The position numbers and the translations under genes are program-made. Below are positions 1-14,684 of a DNA stretch of 64,000 bases, piece by piece. Source of the DNA: Sipunculus nudus. Its lineage: Eukaryota; Annelida; Sipuncula; Golfingiida; Sipunculidae. The notes under the pieces are model-generated. The model searched no databases. It had not been told where the DNA came from and worked only from the letters and a program-made list of their open reading frames with translations. The stretch lies in NCBI GenBank assembly GCA_026874595.1, contig CM049309.1, positions 1,774,076 to 1,838,075 of the forward strand, written 5' to 3'. Each line of letters opens with the position of its first letter. The first letter of the stretch is position 1.

Positions 1-3000
1 ATAGTATACCTGATAAATACACGATCTGGCTGAGAATCAAATAACCTGTCCATGGATGCAGCATTCTTGTATGCAGTCAGAAATCTAACAAACACGCAGG
101 GAAATTTACCAGTTTTTAAATAACTGGATATTTTTTTCCTCCCACGGCACGTTCTGTTAGAATCTATACATATTTAACATATTCAACGGTTGATCCAGCT
201 TCAGTGGTAAAGCACTTGCAGGTCGTGTCAAAACGGACGAAGAGATTTGTTTCCTCCATGAGAGTTCCAGTGCGTTTTTATATTTTAAAGTAGGAAAGAC
301 GCCGGATAAAACCCAAGCCGATAGCCAGACCTTGTGGATACGTCTGTTTCCCCAAAGCCCTGTTTAGGAACTGCATCTCCTAGTTCATGCAAATGCCATG
401 CATGTCACGTGATCCACGGACGGCTGCTCTGACGGGTCTACGCTGTTACATGGCAAAAGAAGGAGTGGTCACTTACATGAGACAGAATACAACATGACTG
501 AACCGGGTGACAGTGTTAAGGTTTTTTCCAGAATGTTGATGCTATCTAACATTCGCTAGGTAATTGGAGAGACCGGTCAATGAGAGTATGAAAACACAAA
601 TTTTATAAATGGAAATCATTGAAGAATATTTCTTATTTTGTAATAATGTTATAGTCATTTATTACAGGACAGCAACATATACATATATCATAATGAATAT
701 GCATCAGAACACGAGCTTTACATCATAAACGGACATACATAAAATCTTATTAAAACGGACGAAGACATCAATGAAGCACCTTGTTAATTTATACATATAT
801 CGTGGGATTTTCAAATTACTATAGTTACTTACGTAAAGATAACCGTATTATACTTCCGAAAGGAGGTATTACGCTTTCGCTTGGTTTGTTGTTTGTACAG
901 TAAAATCTCTATACAATGACCATCAATGGAACCTCGATAAAGGGTTCGCACTTTCCGAGGTCTTAAATATAGAGCAAAGAAGAATGGGACCGTGAAAACC
1001 TGGTCTTTATTTTGAGTTTGTTGCTAAAATGAGGTGGTCGTTAGACGATGTTTTACTGTTCGACATATTCCATAGAGGATTAATGATTTTATGGTCATTC
1101 CAAAGAATGCAGTTATATATGCAACACACATAAACAGCTCAGCTCCTCTAACGCTTTGTTTTGGACATATTTGACATCGGTCAATATGTTATGGTAGGGC
1201 ACGCCCCTCGTATATATATGTATCAATCATAGACGTGACCAGCTCTGTTATACACATAATGTCAGCTCGGTCCCCTTCAGCTGAATAAACACATCTCAGC
1301 TGGATAATTTGTAACAGAGCAGCTAGTATTTATTGTTATTTTAGGCTGTGAAAATGTTTCCGTTCCTTGTCATTTGTTAGAATGTTAGAAGAAATATATC
1401 ATAGTATATAATGTGACATTATGAATTATAAAGCAAGCTTTCCTTACCCCAGAGGTATGATCTAAAGTAATTAAATAGAAATTTAATTTTAATAATTCAA
1501 ATTGAGATAAATATTTATTAATAACATAATCAAATTAAATAAAATCCAATAAATAAAAAACCATTATTTGATTGATTTCTACACTTTATTTACTTTTACT
1601 ATTACGACCTGGATATTTGAATTTTTTTCTTAGTTCACTGCCAGAGCAGTTCGTTTCAGAGCAGCTGGAAATTTATATACGGATTGAGGGGGTTGCAGTT
1701 CAAGATCCCGAGCATAATCTATACTGCTTAAGCCTCCTCCGAAATTATAATTTCAATTAATTTATAACGACAAAAATAATGTAACTATCTTTGTGAAAGG
1801 TGAAGTTGGTAATGGTGCCGTGATAACTTATATGTTATACTTGACCATATTTGCACTAATCTAATACTTATAAAAGGAATTCGGTTCACGTTTGTTCCGG
1901 TGTTCTCTAAAACCGCGTTGTGTACAATACTGTGCCATTCATTATTTTTAAGGTTATTATCCTCGCAGTGACATTGGCGATATGAGAATAAATAATTTTT
2001 AATGTACATATAATTTGGAGTGTTTTTTTTTGTTTTTTTTTTTTCGTTTTTACTGACTTGTAAGCAGGTTAGACCGAGCACAGCCGAACTGCCTTCGGCA
2101 GTGACAGGAATGCGTGCATCGTAGTCACTCAACTTCAAACAATATTAAGGACTATTGTTCAAATGAATAACGCTTGCTTTCAGTGAGGGATTTGAGAATG
2201 TCTGGCCCTACATTTGAAAGAGGCTATCATCCACGTGCGTGGTCAGTAAAAGAGAAAAACACATGTTTCTCGCTTTATGAAATGGATATTTCAACCCAGG
2301 AGGATTAATGACAAACCTAATTCAAGGTCCCTATTTCAGGAACAGGGGTGGAGTGGATTGGTGCGGGGTTTCATGCCTTAAAATGTGTCTGATACGATGA
2401 AAAAAGGTTGCGGTGGCTGAAAATGGGGTATGTATATTTCTGTTTCTTTCTTCAGGAACAGTTTCCTTGCAACGTAATAAATCTTCCTCACATCAACCTA
2501 ATCTTTATACGTCCAACGATAGAATCCAGACATATAACATCGAAAACCTGAATGCCCCCGCGTCTAACTCCGGTTCGTTAACATCATCATTGACCAGGTC
2601 TTCAAGGTAAACATACCGGGGTATGAATTTCTTTCCACGAGCACACCGCCACAAAATAAATGTAAAAAAAATATATATTTTATACATATCTTGTTGAGAC
2701 AGTTTTCCACCGAAAACCTATATTTTCTGTTAACTTTAAGAATAAAAAATGAGCCAACATTTCACATCTCAGTTAATATATCTCTCCAACCCGGTAATAA
2801 GCCCGGTAATCCAGGTTTATCAGCTCGTAAATAATACTTTAAATGTAAGACCACATACCTCAGTCTTTCTTCCAGTCTCAAACCGTCGGCCATGATAACT
2901 GTGTGAGCACACCTGACCACGTCTGGTTTATGCCTTATACACATAACATTTCTGTGGCTATTTCATTGACAGAATAATGGACAGGTTCGGTGGATGCCCT

Positions 3001-5616
3001 CCTAGGGTGACAAAGGGAATGATCAGACAATACTTTCTATCCCAGGCTGAATTGAACTTACATTATAAAGCGGTATATCTAAGATGGTTTTCTATAGAAG
3101 TTTTATTATTTAACAAAAGCTCTGTATAGCTTAAACACAAATCTCTAAAGCTTCGACTCAGCGCTTCATTGTTAAATATAAGGGTGTCAAAGTAGAAAGC
3201 GAAGGCCGAGGGCGGACTGCTGGATTTACTGTTCTACTTGACAAATACCCTGTGTTATCACACTATAGAGAAGTAAGGAGTTTGAATCACACAACCCTGA
3301 CAGCGGATCCCAGGGTTATAGTTAAAGTGACTATAATGTCTATATCGCGTGAACATCAATATACTGGTGAGGGGTTTATTTTGTTGTGGACTTGACCTGG
3401 GCGCTATACATGTACCTGTCTTTGACCGGTGGTCAAGAACAAGCTTGTTTTGGAGTTCAAATATGCCATATTTGTTGAAATAACACGATTTAGTGCATGC
3501 GGACAGTGATTTTGTGTTTAGACTTCTTTACGTAAATGTAGCTACCGTACTGTGTACAGTCAAGGTATAACCAAATAAACGGGGCTTGGCTGTCATTAAA
3601 TCACTGGAACATTAATGATATATTATTCATATACTTACAGGGATTTCTGCAAGACGGAGTTAAGCTTTTATTTTTTTTTATATCTAAACCAACTGATGTT
3701 TCTCAATATAACCTGTACAAATCGTCTTATCGTGAGTCATGTGCTTTTTGAAACTTAATTGTTAAAGTGTGTAATTTATTATTTTATAATGATACATTGT
3801 AATGAAAAAAATATTATTTACGTAACGTTTGAACGATAGGCTGTGATAAAATTAAAAAAAGCACATATTGTGTTTTGTTCAAATATTCCAGATAATAGAA
3901 CATACATAAAATTCAGAATCTACATGCGTACAATTTCGGGAAAAAAATATACATAATGGGCTAAAAGATTGGAGATATCATTGATAACTTAATGTTACAA
4001 AAACTTGTGTCGCGTGGTAAAGCTATGTTGCCATATGCGCATGTATGCGTGAGAAATCGTTTAAATGATTTTCTACAGATATGGTAATTCCATGTGTCCG
4101 TCAATGTGTATGTGTATCTGCGTTTTTCAGATTGATTCAAATTGAATAGTATAATTCACATCGACAGAAGAAAAAATTCCTGATAACCAAGAAGTTCCAA
4201 GAAAAGGATATCACTCAGCATATTTTTTGGAAAGACCTGCTAGGTCCAATGTTGATAATTCTGTCAAAGTCATCGTACCACAGCTTTGATTCAATACAGA
4301 GTGATAGTGTTTTAAGTGGATTGACCGGATAGAACAACAGCGCTGAAATGTGAACAGCCTCACGCATGGACGGTCAATCCACTTACTTTCACTATTGTCA
4401 ATGGGATGCCGTATCTATAAATGTAGTACGTCAACACCTGAAGACCACAGTCAAACAGCGACCACGATAACTTTCGACCGCGTCCGTAATGAGTGTCCGT
4501 CATTATCTGACTAAAAAATACGGGCTCGTTAGAAGAGGAGGGTCATTATGTAAGGGATGAATGATGAATTTATTTCCATATCACAGATTCGGGGGAATTG
4601 GTTCGGACTTTTGTAGGCCCCCGGTGCAAAATCATCGATAAAAAAATCACAACAGAGTTATTTCGCTGTCTAAATTTATTTCAATTTACCCTTAAATAGA
4701 AAGTATTATCTTAATATCCCCAAGGCCACCCGAACGAGGACATCCATCGAGCTCAACCTGCCTGTCCATTCTCAAGTTTATGAAATAAGCACGGAAATGT
4801 AACAGGTAGACCATAGACCAGAGCTGAGGAGTTGGCGACTTTGTATGAATTTGTACACAAAATGGACTGAATGTAGTGAAATTTCATAACTGTTAGTAAT
4901 ATTAATGAAGAGCTCTTTGATGACTTTGACCTTTTTCCGGTTTTCAGAGAGATTCCCTGGATGTTAAGCTTAGGTCGTTCTGAGGTCATATGGTAACGAT
5001 TATGCCCTTTTAACAGACGAGTGGACGGACCACGAACAAATGAATCGCTAAAGATGATTTTCATCTGGGAAAAACACTTACAGAGGGCTGTAGTTTATGT
5101 GATGTAAAACTTTTCATCGAAGACTTCTCTAAAAGGAAAATGTGTTAAGGGTAAAGATATCCCGAGCGTGGTGGTAAAATGACAATGAGCCAGACTTGAT
5201 CAAGTGGTCATCGAATCCCGTTTCCTCTCACTTCTTCGTTGAGACCCTTAGGCAAAGTCTAAGTCTCAAGTGTGCTTATGTTCAAGCCTCAGTCCCTCCC
5301 ACTGAGAGTGTCAGCATTTGCTGAGCATCTGCTAATTATCCAAGAACTATTGCAGATGCATAGCCGAACAATCACAGATATCTCGGGGATGCCTTATGGT
5401 TGGGGTATAAATATGAACATTTCCAGACCTTGCCTCATTCTCTCTCTGGCAGCTTTGAACAAAATCCTACACCAATAGCAGGAAAGTGGAAGAAAATGCA
5501 CTTGCAGTCATATCGGAGCAATTAGAAGGACAGCAAATTCCACCAATCACCGATATGCAAAAGTGCACCGATGTTTCGGTGACCTTCAGCAGATATTCAG
5601 CTACTTATAACAGAAT
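1..5616. other. Intergenic stretch with no supported gene
   Basis: Only short reading frames in AT-rich sequence are present. None has a recognisable domain or a consistent splice structure. Confidence 0.6.
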
Positions 5617-6284
5617 GTTCGCCGAAAAAAAACATATCACCGAAGGTTCGCCGAACAAAAAACATATTACCGAAGGTTCGCCGAACAAAAAACATATAAC
5701 CGTTGGTTCGCCGAACAAAAAACATATTACCGAAGGTTCGCCGAACAAAAAACATATTACCGAAGGTTCGCCGAACAAAAAACATATAACCGTTGGTTCG
5801 CCGAACAAAAAACATATCACCGAAGGTTCGCCGAACAAAAAACATATCACCGAAGGTTCGCCGAACAAAAAACATATCACCGAAGGTTCGCCGAACAAAA
5901 AACATATCACCGAAGGCTCGCCGAACAAAAAACATATCACCGAAGGTTCGCCGAACAAAAAACATATCACCGAAGGTTCGCCGAACAAAAAAATATCACC
6001 GAAGGTTCGCCGAACAAAAAACATATCACCGAAGGTTCGCCGAACAAAAAACATATCACCGAAGGCTCGCCGAACAAAAAACATATAACCGTTGGTTCGC
6101 AGAACAAAAAACATATCACCGAAGGTTCGTCGAACAAAAAACATATCACCGAAGGTTCGCCGAACAAAAAACATATCACCGAAGGTTCGCCGAACAAAAA
6201 AAAACTATCACCGAAGGTTCGCCGAACAAACATATCACCGATGATTTGCCGAAGAAAACCCGTATTACCGAAGGTTCGCCGAAA
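5617..6284. repeat. 30-bp satellite, about 22 tandem copies
   Basis: The unit consists of CGAAGGTTCGCCGAAC followed by an A run and CATATCAC, 30 bp in all, and is nearly identical across the array. Variants with CGTTGGTTCG recur. Near the left end a three-unit (90 bp) pattern repeats twice. Each unit contains the dyad GTTCGCCGAAC. Because 30 is divisible by three, several frames on both strands stay open (for example KKHITEGSPN repeats on plus). This does not by itself indicate coding. Two single-base length changes near 5990 and 6205 shift the frames. Confidence 0.95.
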
Positions 6285-9150
6285 CTGTGAAGATACTTAG
6301 GCGTCTTATCGCAGACACAACGCAGACGTTTGAGACATAAAACATGTCTGGAATGCTTTTCCGGGAGCTGGGTATTAATTTCCGAAGCTGAGAGGTTCGC
6401 TGATATTACGCCGTTTATTTCTTATGACAAAGTTCGCGAGGAATATAAATGCAAGCATTGAAATTTTTTATGATATGGCGAATGCTCCATAAGCAGCGCT
6501 TACGCCTTGCTCAGCTATTCGCTTCGCTACCCGCTGCAAATAAACCGGGAGGTTGCCGGTCAGGTTTTCCACCTGGCGGTGCTGTCAGGGTGGAATTCTC
6601 CCTGCGTAATATTTAACAATCACATTGCAAGTATCACCAACACAACTGGATGTTCTTCGAGGAACCGGTCGCTTTGCACTGCGGTGGAAAGCGCTTGGTA
6701 GCACAGACTTTTCCACCCCCTGTTGGAATACACACGATGCACACGATATCTTTTAACACAGTCTCTACACTGGTTGGTGTGGCTTGAGAACAGTTATCCC
6801 CCACTGCCTGCATATTTCCTCTCTTGCAGTGCTACACGAGCTTGCCACGTGCCCAGCTATGTTTGTTTACATGTTAGCTATACAGATTCTTTTACATGTT
6901 CTGTAGATTTTTTTACACGCAGAACTTATCAGATTTTAGTTTATCCACCGCAAACTAACTTGGTTTTGGCACCTTGCAAACCTGAAGATTCCTGCTATTT
7001 CTCACAGCGAGTGAGTTAAGGGTCACCAGAAGGCCACGCGCTGTGTTCCGAGCGTAGATATGGCGTTGCTTTCGCGAAGGAATGTATATTCTCCCGATAC
7101 CTTATGATGGTCGGTGAACTTCGTCGATCTTCGTCAGCTGAACTGAGGTATCGCCAAGCATTACAAATAGGTACCGGTTTAAGTGCCATCTGCATGTGGC
7201 GGGCCCTGGCCCTGCAGCCTTAAAACCATGTAGGTGCGGGCTCTGTAGCGTCCCTAGGAAGCTACCACAGGAAAATTAATTGTAAAAGTGTATTGAGCCA
7301 GTTAATTCGGAAGGGACTTAAAACCTGCACTTTTAATTTTTTAATTTACTGTTTTAGCTCAAGTCGCTAGGCTAATTATTATAAATAGGACCTAATAACA
7401 ACAAGAAGTCTTGCGTTCGAACTTTGGTCTAAAATATTTGTTTTTGAAACAGACCACTGGTAGTATTTGTTATATAAATCATGGTTGTGATAAAGTGTTA
7501 CCATTTAAGAATACATGTAGTTACAAAAATTGTTGGCTTACAAGTTCTTATAAGAATAGTAAAAACACATGGTTCCATCACATGGGAAACTTGTGGAAAA
7601 GTCACCGAGAAGCCATGAGTTAGGGTTAGTCTAACCGGAATCAGGCCGAAATCAGGATTCTAAAACATGTGTGAACTTGCATAATTGGGCGTTGAAGTAG
7701 TTATTCATGTATTTTTATACATTATGCGTGTCAATTTATTACAATGAAAATAGGATATGTCCTCCATAATTACGTGTTACAACACTTCTTCGAATCCATT
7801 ACCATGCATGCACTACTATGTAAATCCACTATCCTTCTCATTTGTCAGCAACTTGGATTATACAAGACAAATTAATATTAGCATCCCCATTTTTAAATTA
7901 TCTTTTCACTTTAAATATTCTCTATAATTCTGTCGCCATGGTAATGAACACTTAAGTATTAATCCGGTAATAGCTGTATATTAAAGGCTGGAAATGCGCA
8001 TGGTTTTAACGCCATTTCGGCCCTCTGACATTAGAGAATCTACGACTTGCTGTCAGAGTGCCGTTACATTCTTCAGCATGGAACGCACTTTAAGGTGCTA
8101 TGACGATTCAAATATTTTTGTCATTTCTGACAACGTCTCATCGGGTAACAGTACGCTGTCACTGGACACAAACCAGACTAACCGTGAATTTTAGTGTACT
8201 TTCAAACAACACCAAACATGAGAGAGAAAAGTTCCATTTTAACTCAGCATATTGGTTAACCCCTCCGCATGTTTGTTGAATTCTTGACCTCATGAATACA
8301 GGTAATGGCTCGCACAGGTAACTAGACGCAGCCAACTTGGGATCGATGCAGGAAATGACTCTCGTTTTCATAGAGACGGAGTTTCAATTCAGGTTGTGAA
8401 TTCACATGTATTCTTTTGTGTTAATTCATCATTCGTAGCCTAAGATTCTGATCTGATTATGGTCTGGTAAGATTACGGGCTGTTAACCACGAGATGAATG
8501 CAACATATTTGAAGATCACTGCAATGCATACCCGATAAGACTTGTATCCCGACTCAAATTAGGCTTACCAGGTGCTTACTGAGTCGGATTGTCACGGCTA
8601 ATCTGGTTTCCGTTCTCCAGGGAAAAATACACCTCAGGTGTATGAAAATGAGTTAACCTCCCACAAAGAATTGTAAAATCGCTCTTTAGTCTATCACAGG
8701 GAAACTATGAAATATTTATATTAAAATATTAATTTTCAGCTTTATTGTAGATGTCAAATATTTACTTTAATCATTAATTAAACCTCTAGCCAGGGGCCAG
8801 AAATTAGGCTTTTCCTTAAGTTGGTCAGTTGGTTGAGTCGTTGTCTGTAAGCAGTTTCACTAGAACACTTATGAACGGATTTTGATGAAATCTTGTGTAG
8901 AGTCTTGGTACACAAAGCAACAATTCATTAACTGTTGGAGGTAATCTGGATCACCATCATATGTTTTAATTTAAAGTGTGCTTTCTGGTGTGAGATGAAG
9001 ACAATTTCGGCTTAGTGTAATAACCATTCTATGGTATTAGAGGCCTCCTTTGTTCAAGACTGGACGTAAATGTCATCCGAACATGAAGCTGGTGAACGGT
9101 AACACATTAGTATCGAGGGAGTGGAGGCGGCCCAAATATTTGGCAAGGGC

Positions 9151-9156
<6 letters not shown>

Positions 9157-9193
<37 letters not shown>
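9157..9193. repeat. (TA)n microsatellite
   Basis: An uninterrupted TA dinucleotide tract of about 37 bases. Confidence 0.95.
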
Positions 9194-9200
<7 letters not shown>

Positions 9201-9533
9201 CTCACATATTTTATTTTAAATTAGAAGTATCAGTTGTACAAGATAAATAATATTTGCAGGATCAAACCAAATGAAATGTAGAAAAATAAAAAAAAAAACA
9301 ATACATTAATTACTGCATGTACAATGCTTTATAAGTTCTGAATCTGCGGATACCAGTGACATGAATTTCATGATTGTGTTTAAGACAACTTAATCATTAC
9401 TAGACTAAGTGAAAACTAGCCGTGACAACCCGACTCAGTAGGCAATCGGATAACTGGGCTGGTAAGCCTTTTGGCGCCAGTAATCTGGTCGTAATGCCAG
9501 AGGGTCAATATGACGCTAAATGGCCCCCTATGC

Positions 9534-9556
9534 CCCCCCCCCCGGCTACGCCCCTG
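9534..9556. mobile_element. Isolated right end of a hAT-like TIR element
   Basis: A C run followed by GGCTACGCCCCTG resembles the reverse complement of CAGGGGCGTAGCC-type termini. No matching left end was found nearby. Confidence 0.3.
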
Positions 9557-12500
9557 TATTTTCTAGGTCTAACACAGGAAACTTTTATTAGAATCCTGAC
9601 GGAGATATATTTATAGGCTCGGACTACATTCCTAGTGCTGTTGTAAATATTAAATATTTACGAACAAAACACCAGTGTACTTAAAACTGGCCAAGGTCTT
9701 CGTTGTTCCACACATGCATTTTAATAAACTGTCAGAAAACCATATTGTAATATACCTGACCAGGATCCAAACAGATTTAATTAGTGAGACAAATTGACTC
9801 AATAATTGGCTTAGGTACGGTTAGAACAATACGCATCGCTGGATTTCACGCCTATTTGATCAGGGTTCTGTGTGCACGAGCCCGACGACTGACATCAAAG
9901 GACCATATTCTGGTCGGATTGTCAAGTAAGAAAATACGCCGGTTTCCTTGTTTGTGTCGGGAAATGTCATGTCGGAGTCGGAATCCAAGGCCGTCCGTTT
10001 GTCAAGTGGGTCAAGTTTTTTTTACAAAATACCGTCGGATTGCAAGGTTATTTTAACGTTAAGGGTCGGAATGTCAAGTCGCGACTGTATTATAAAACTG
10101 ATGTTAATATGATTGAATTGAATGAACAATGACGCAAAGTAATGTCTCCTGAAATCACTGAAAAGGAACAAGCGAAAGGAAGCATCTTTTCTTTACTTTG
10201 AATATAAGAGATGGCATGGCCGACAATGGCAATTCTAAATAGGTGTATTCCTCATCAATCCACACGTAGGTTCAGTGATTCAAAACTGAATTACTAATTG
10301 TTATATATATAATATGACTAATGTATAATGTCTTACCTCCTGTCTTTTGGTATATCTTCTCTTTCGTCTTCATTTTGATTTTTACGGTTATTCCAGAGAT
10401 TGTCTGTACAAAGTATCGGTCATTTAAGAGCTTTCCTGGAGATCCTGCTAATGATGAGCTATCAGCTACAGCAGTCAGATAAACGTCCGAGGGTGATTAA
10501 CCCGGTCACCCCTGGGGTCAGCGCTGCCCAGTATATTTATGTTACTGTGATCCGTGCCCTCGCTAGGTTATATATACAGCTCTGGACCGTTACACGAAAC
10601 AGCGGGGACTAGCGATACATACTCCTGTTAATCATAAACCTACCTTTTTTAAAATTTAATATATTATCCCTGCTTAATTTACCGAACCAGGTATGTCTTG
10701 CTTTTAAAGAATGGTTCTTTGCTAAATAAAGAGTTTCTCATGTGTGACTTCAGGAAAGTCAGACTTCTCGCTATGTTGCAGTAAAATGTTTATGTCACTA
10801 TTTCGAATCCACTGTCTTTCATTCCGTAACAACTCACTAACGCATCTGGGTAAGAGTGCGCTGTCACACCCTCGTCTCCCAGCCAATATTGCGTCCGGAA
10901 CTCTTAACACTGTGAACCCTTTGCTTCCGAATGTTGATCTATATGCTCGAATTTGTGTGGTGCCCAAGGCGGTCCGTTCTGATCTAATTGATTCCCGCAG
11001 TGTTTAACCAATTCAAAGAATACCTATTGATTTGTTTGGTAATTCCTATTCTGACGCGCCCAGCCCTGTCAACAGCAGCAAGTCATCAATGGCTGATTTC
11101 TCTTAAGAATGTCCATCCTTGAAGTTAAATGTGTTCAGACTCAGCCCGCGTAAAAACTGCAGCCAGTGTGTGATTAAGTAACTGTAATGAACGGGGGCCG
11201 AGTATTGACCGAGTCCAGGTGTGAAACATACTGGTCAACTATCCAAACCAAGCGTTAATCGAAACCGAGGCTTTCCTAGTATTCACTTCATGAATTGTGT
11301 AAACACGATTGGTCACGAATATTAAAGAGTTCATTATGAATAGGTTTACATATATTATCATTTTTTAGTGTTTAGTTTAATTTCGCTTTCCATAGGGGCT
11401 ATATATTCCAAAAGTATTTCCCTCTTCCGTTCCTGCATAATTTTATTTGAGAAACGAATTTTTAAACTTTAATACTCCAAATATATTAAAGAAAAAACGT
11501 TTCCCTCTTTCGTTCTCGTTGCATTTTACATGTACAATAAATGTTTTACCTTTAAACACTTAATTTCACATCAAATCAAAATGATATTTCCCTATGATAT
11601 ATAATTGTTAAGTAAGCCGAGAAAATAAGGGTTTGACCGGTAGGTAATTTATGATACATGAAACAGGTTGACGGGTAATTAACACAGGTCCAGTCACCGA
11701 AGATATGTAAACAAAGTCGAGAATCAACTGTCCGAAAGAGGACAATATCATTATTACTGTACGTATATAATAATAAAGAAAAGGCGGCGGGGTGGGCGGG
11801 GGAACATCCGAGCAGCGCAAGAAAATAAATTCGAACAGAAAGTGAAAAGACTAACAAATTAATAAGGATGGCATATTAATTTTTGGGTCACACTAGAAAA
11901 GCACCCAGAGAGAGCAAACCTCCGCCATATGGCTTTGTCATATTTGAAGCAGTTTTACATTTAACGATTCCTTGATCCAGATGATGATATGGAAAACCCC
12001 TAAAACTTAATCAATTGTTCCTTTTATCATTGCCGAGATATCCTGAAAATTTCATCAAAATTCGTTGAGAACGTTTTGAGTGATATTGCTAACAGACAAA
12101 CAATTAGGTAAACAGAAAAAAATCAACGCCAGCAAAAACAAAAACCTAAAACTATGTCGTTGTGTACTGCTGGAAGTATACAAATAGTTTCCATATGCCC
12201 ATAATTCTGTCTCACATCATTTCTACCCAAAAACAAATATTTTAACGGAAAATGTATCATTATGTACTTGTACATCATATAATTATTTTTATATTTTCTG
12301 TCATATATTTGCTTGAGTCTTCGGTTGATACAAAATGAGCTGGACACGCTGATGCATGGTATTGAATCTAAATTCGCTTTTATTTCGTAGATTTCTTAAA
12401 CAATTAGAGTTTTGTATAAGGCGAATATTTAATTCGATACTAGGAACATTTATGTTGTTATCAATAATAATTTTATTATCTTGAACGTTTACTATGTTGT

Positions 12501-12819
12501 CTTTAATTCTGAAATTCTGTCTATTTCCAAATGGCTTATATAATTCTACACGTGAAACATTAAAGGCATCAATTATTCTATATTTAATACATTTGCTATA
12601 TGATATAGGAACATCTACTTGGATAAAGTATAATTCAAAGGAGTTGCTTTTACTTGCCCGGTTCTCAGAGCAAGATATTTATTCAACATTCTTTAGAACA
12701 AAACCAAAACCTGGACTTGTTCGTGTAAATGTAAAATCGTTGATTTTTCTTATTCGGTCTTTATTTATTATTTTGATCAATTCACCTGTTTATAGGCGCG
12801 GTCTGTTAAAACAAAAAAG

Positions 12820-12860
12820 GACCCATGGGTCACGGCGCTCAGCTGATTGTGATTGGACTA
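12820..12860 (+). mobile_element. 5' end motif of a pearl-like element (GACCCATGGGTC)
   Basis: The 12-bp palindrome GACCCATGGGTC followed by a GCTCAGC block also occurs at 37425 and 39219, where tandem core repeats follow it. Here no clear core array follows, so it is probably a truncated copy. Confidence 0.4.
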
Positions 12861-14684
12861 TAAATGTTTCTCCACTGTGATATTATATCGAGTCGATAAG
12901 CTTATGAATATCATGGACATGTTTGGCTATTATAAAGGAATGTAATGTAATATGTGAGTAAAAGATAAATGAAATTACCTGACTGATGGATTAATAGAGT
13001 AAAATATAGTGGTTTATTTTTTTATTTATTTAGGAGGGGTTGAAAATTGTGATATATTTGAGCAAATATGAAGGCAATGACAGCAGTAATAAGCAGTAGT
13101 AGAATGATGATAAGGCTATTTGTTGAAGGATCTAAAGTGTATGGTAGTCTGCAAGCTTTCAATTTGACAGATATGATGTTATGATTAACTATGCTGATGA
13201 AGTGATTTATGAATTTGTGACTGTATGACACAATGTTTCTTTTGTCTTGACAAGGTACATTATTGTAATGCCCACTATGTCTACATATTACACAATATTG
13301 TCATAATTTCTGGCATGTACATATGTACCTATTGACGAATAGTTATACAAAATATTAAAGTATGAATATATCTGATTCATCTTGTTCTTGGTTACTGAGG
13401 CTGACTTTGGGATGGGGTTCGGAGAAGGGAAAAGTGAGGGCAGCACGAAGGTGGATGTAGAAATATTCTATTGTAATGTTTTTCATTTATATAAGAATAT
13501 GAAAAGCTAAGAGGAAAGGGGCCCTCCTACTTGGTTATAGTAAAGTTCTAAATATATGATTGCAAACTAATACTCTGACAAGACTGTCATGAAGAAAAAC
13601 AGTAAAAGTTTTGAGATACTGTGATGCATATGAAAATTTACAGATGGACAGGCAAGTGGAAAGAATGGACTAATACCTTTATTTCACTTTCAAGGGAATA
13701 ATGCATTTAAGTTTATATATAAGCCTATTTTTTTAGCATATCCACTTTTTCCATTAAGAAGTTTTTATCTTAATCATTTTTTTATTTACAGGTTCTATTG
13801 ATTTTTAATAAAAAAAACTGAAAATAAAAGTAAAAATATTAGATTTGTTGCAAAAGTTGCAATCATTATATATACAGAGTAAAAAAACTGAAACTATAAG
13901 TTAAAATATTAGAATTATTGCAAAAGTTGCAATCATTATATATCCAGAGTGTAGCTCATATTGGGTCATATTATGCATATACAAATATTTTATTATTTTT
14001 AAATCATAAATGTTTAAACTGAATTTAAAAGAAAATAATGCCACAACATGGAATCTACAAGAATATTCCTTGAATCACTATTAAAAAGTTTTGCGCATTG
14101 GAGTTTTCAGTACATGCTTAATTTTATTCACCAAAATAAAATAAAAGATTCAGTAAATTTGATAAAATAAAACATCTTTTCAAATAAAGTATACACACTG
14201 TTGGTTGAATGAGGGACAAACAATATCATTGTGCTAATTACTATCCCAGTTTTAATTTATTACTGGAATTAATAGTCAATTTCACACGTGGTGAAGTTTT
14301 CACTCTTCTGAAGTAAGGAATTACTTATCTGATGAACATCCACACTTTCATAGCAATACACCACTTTGTGGACACAATTAAATGTACACTTTAATCATTG
14401 TAACCCTGGTGGTACAATACAAAATCTAAAATGTAGCAGAGATTGCCTTGATTAAGAATGAATCAAATACAGAAAATAATAGCATTCATCTAGTTTATGC
14501 ACCATCCTGGGGGGGGGGGGGGGGAAGCCTGCTGGTAGTGGCCAAGCTGAGCCAAAGCAAGCTGCCTGGGGTGGGTTACATAATGCAGGTGAAGGCTGTA
14601 CTACTAGGTGGGCTGGATGTAAACAACACTTGACATGGTGTATGAAAACATGAATAAAAGCTATTCTTTCCAATCAATTTCTTT
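12861..14684. other. Intergenic AT-rich stretch with no supported gene
   Basis: It contains a local direct duplication of about 70 bp at 13840-13950 ('gttgcaaaagttgcaatcat' type) and a run of 14 or more G at about 14511. No gene was recognised. Confidence 0.55.

Larger units (their letters stand above)
6285..12819. other. Intergenic stretch with no supported gene
   Basis: A GC-richer patch at about 6480-7260 was examined and shows no recognisable coding or RNA gene. The 8820-8990 and 11980-12120 parts read like old dispersed-repeat cores (phrases such as 'gaacggattttgatgaaat' and 'aaaattcgttgagaac'). Nothing else was recognised. Confidence 0.5.

Noticed and set aside
5486-6290. Protein-coding gene of KKHITEGSPN repeats
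   Set aside because: The frame is a by-product of a 30-bp period; frames are open on both strands and are broken by single-base indels. No domain or splice context supports it.
10722-11007. Overlapping reading frames on both strands as a retroelement fragment
   Set aside because: The translations were compared by eye with reverse transcriptase C-terminal patterns and did not match convincingly.
12494-12880. 128-residue plus-strand reading frame
   Set aside because: It is AT-rich with no recognisable family, and its 3' part runs into a dispersed-repeat end (GACCCATGGGTC).
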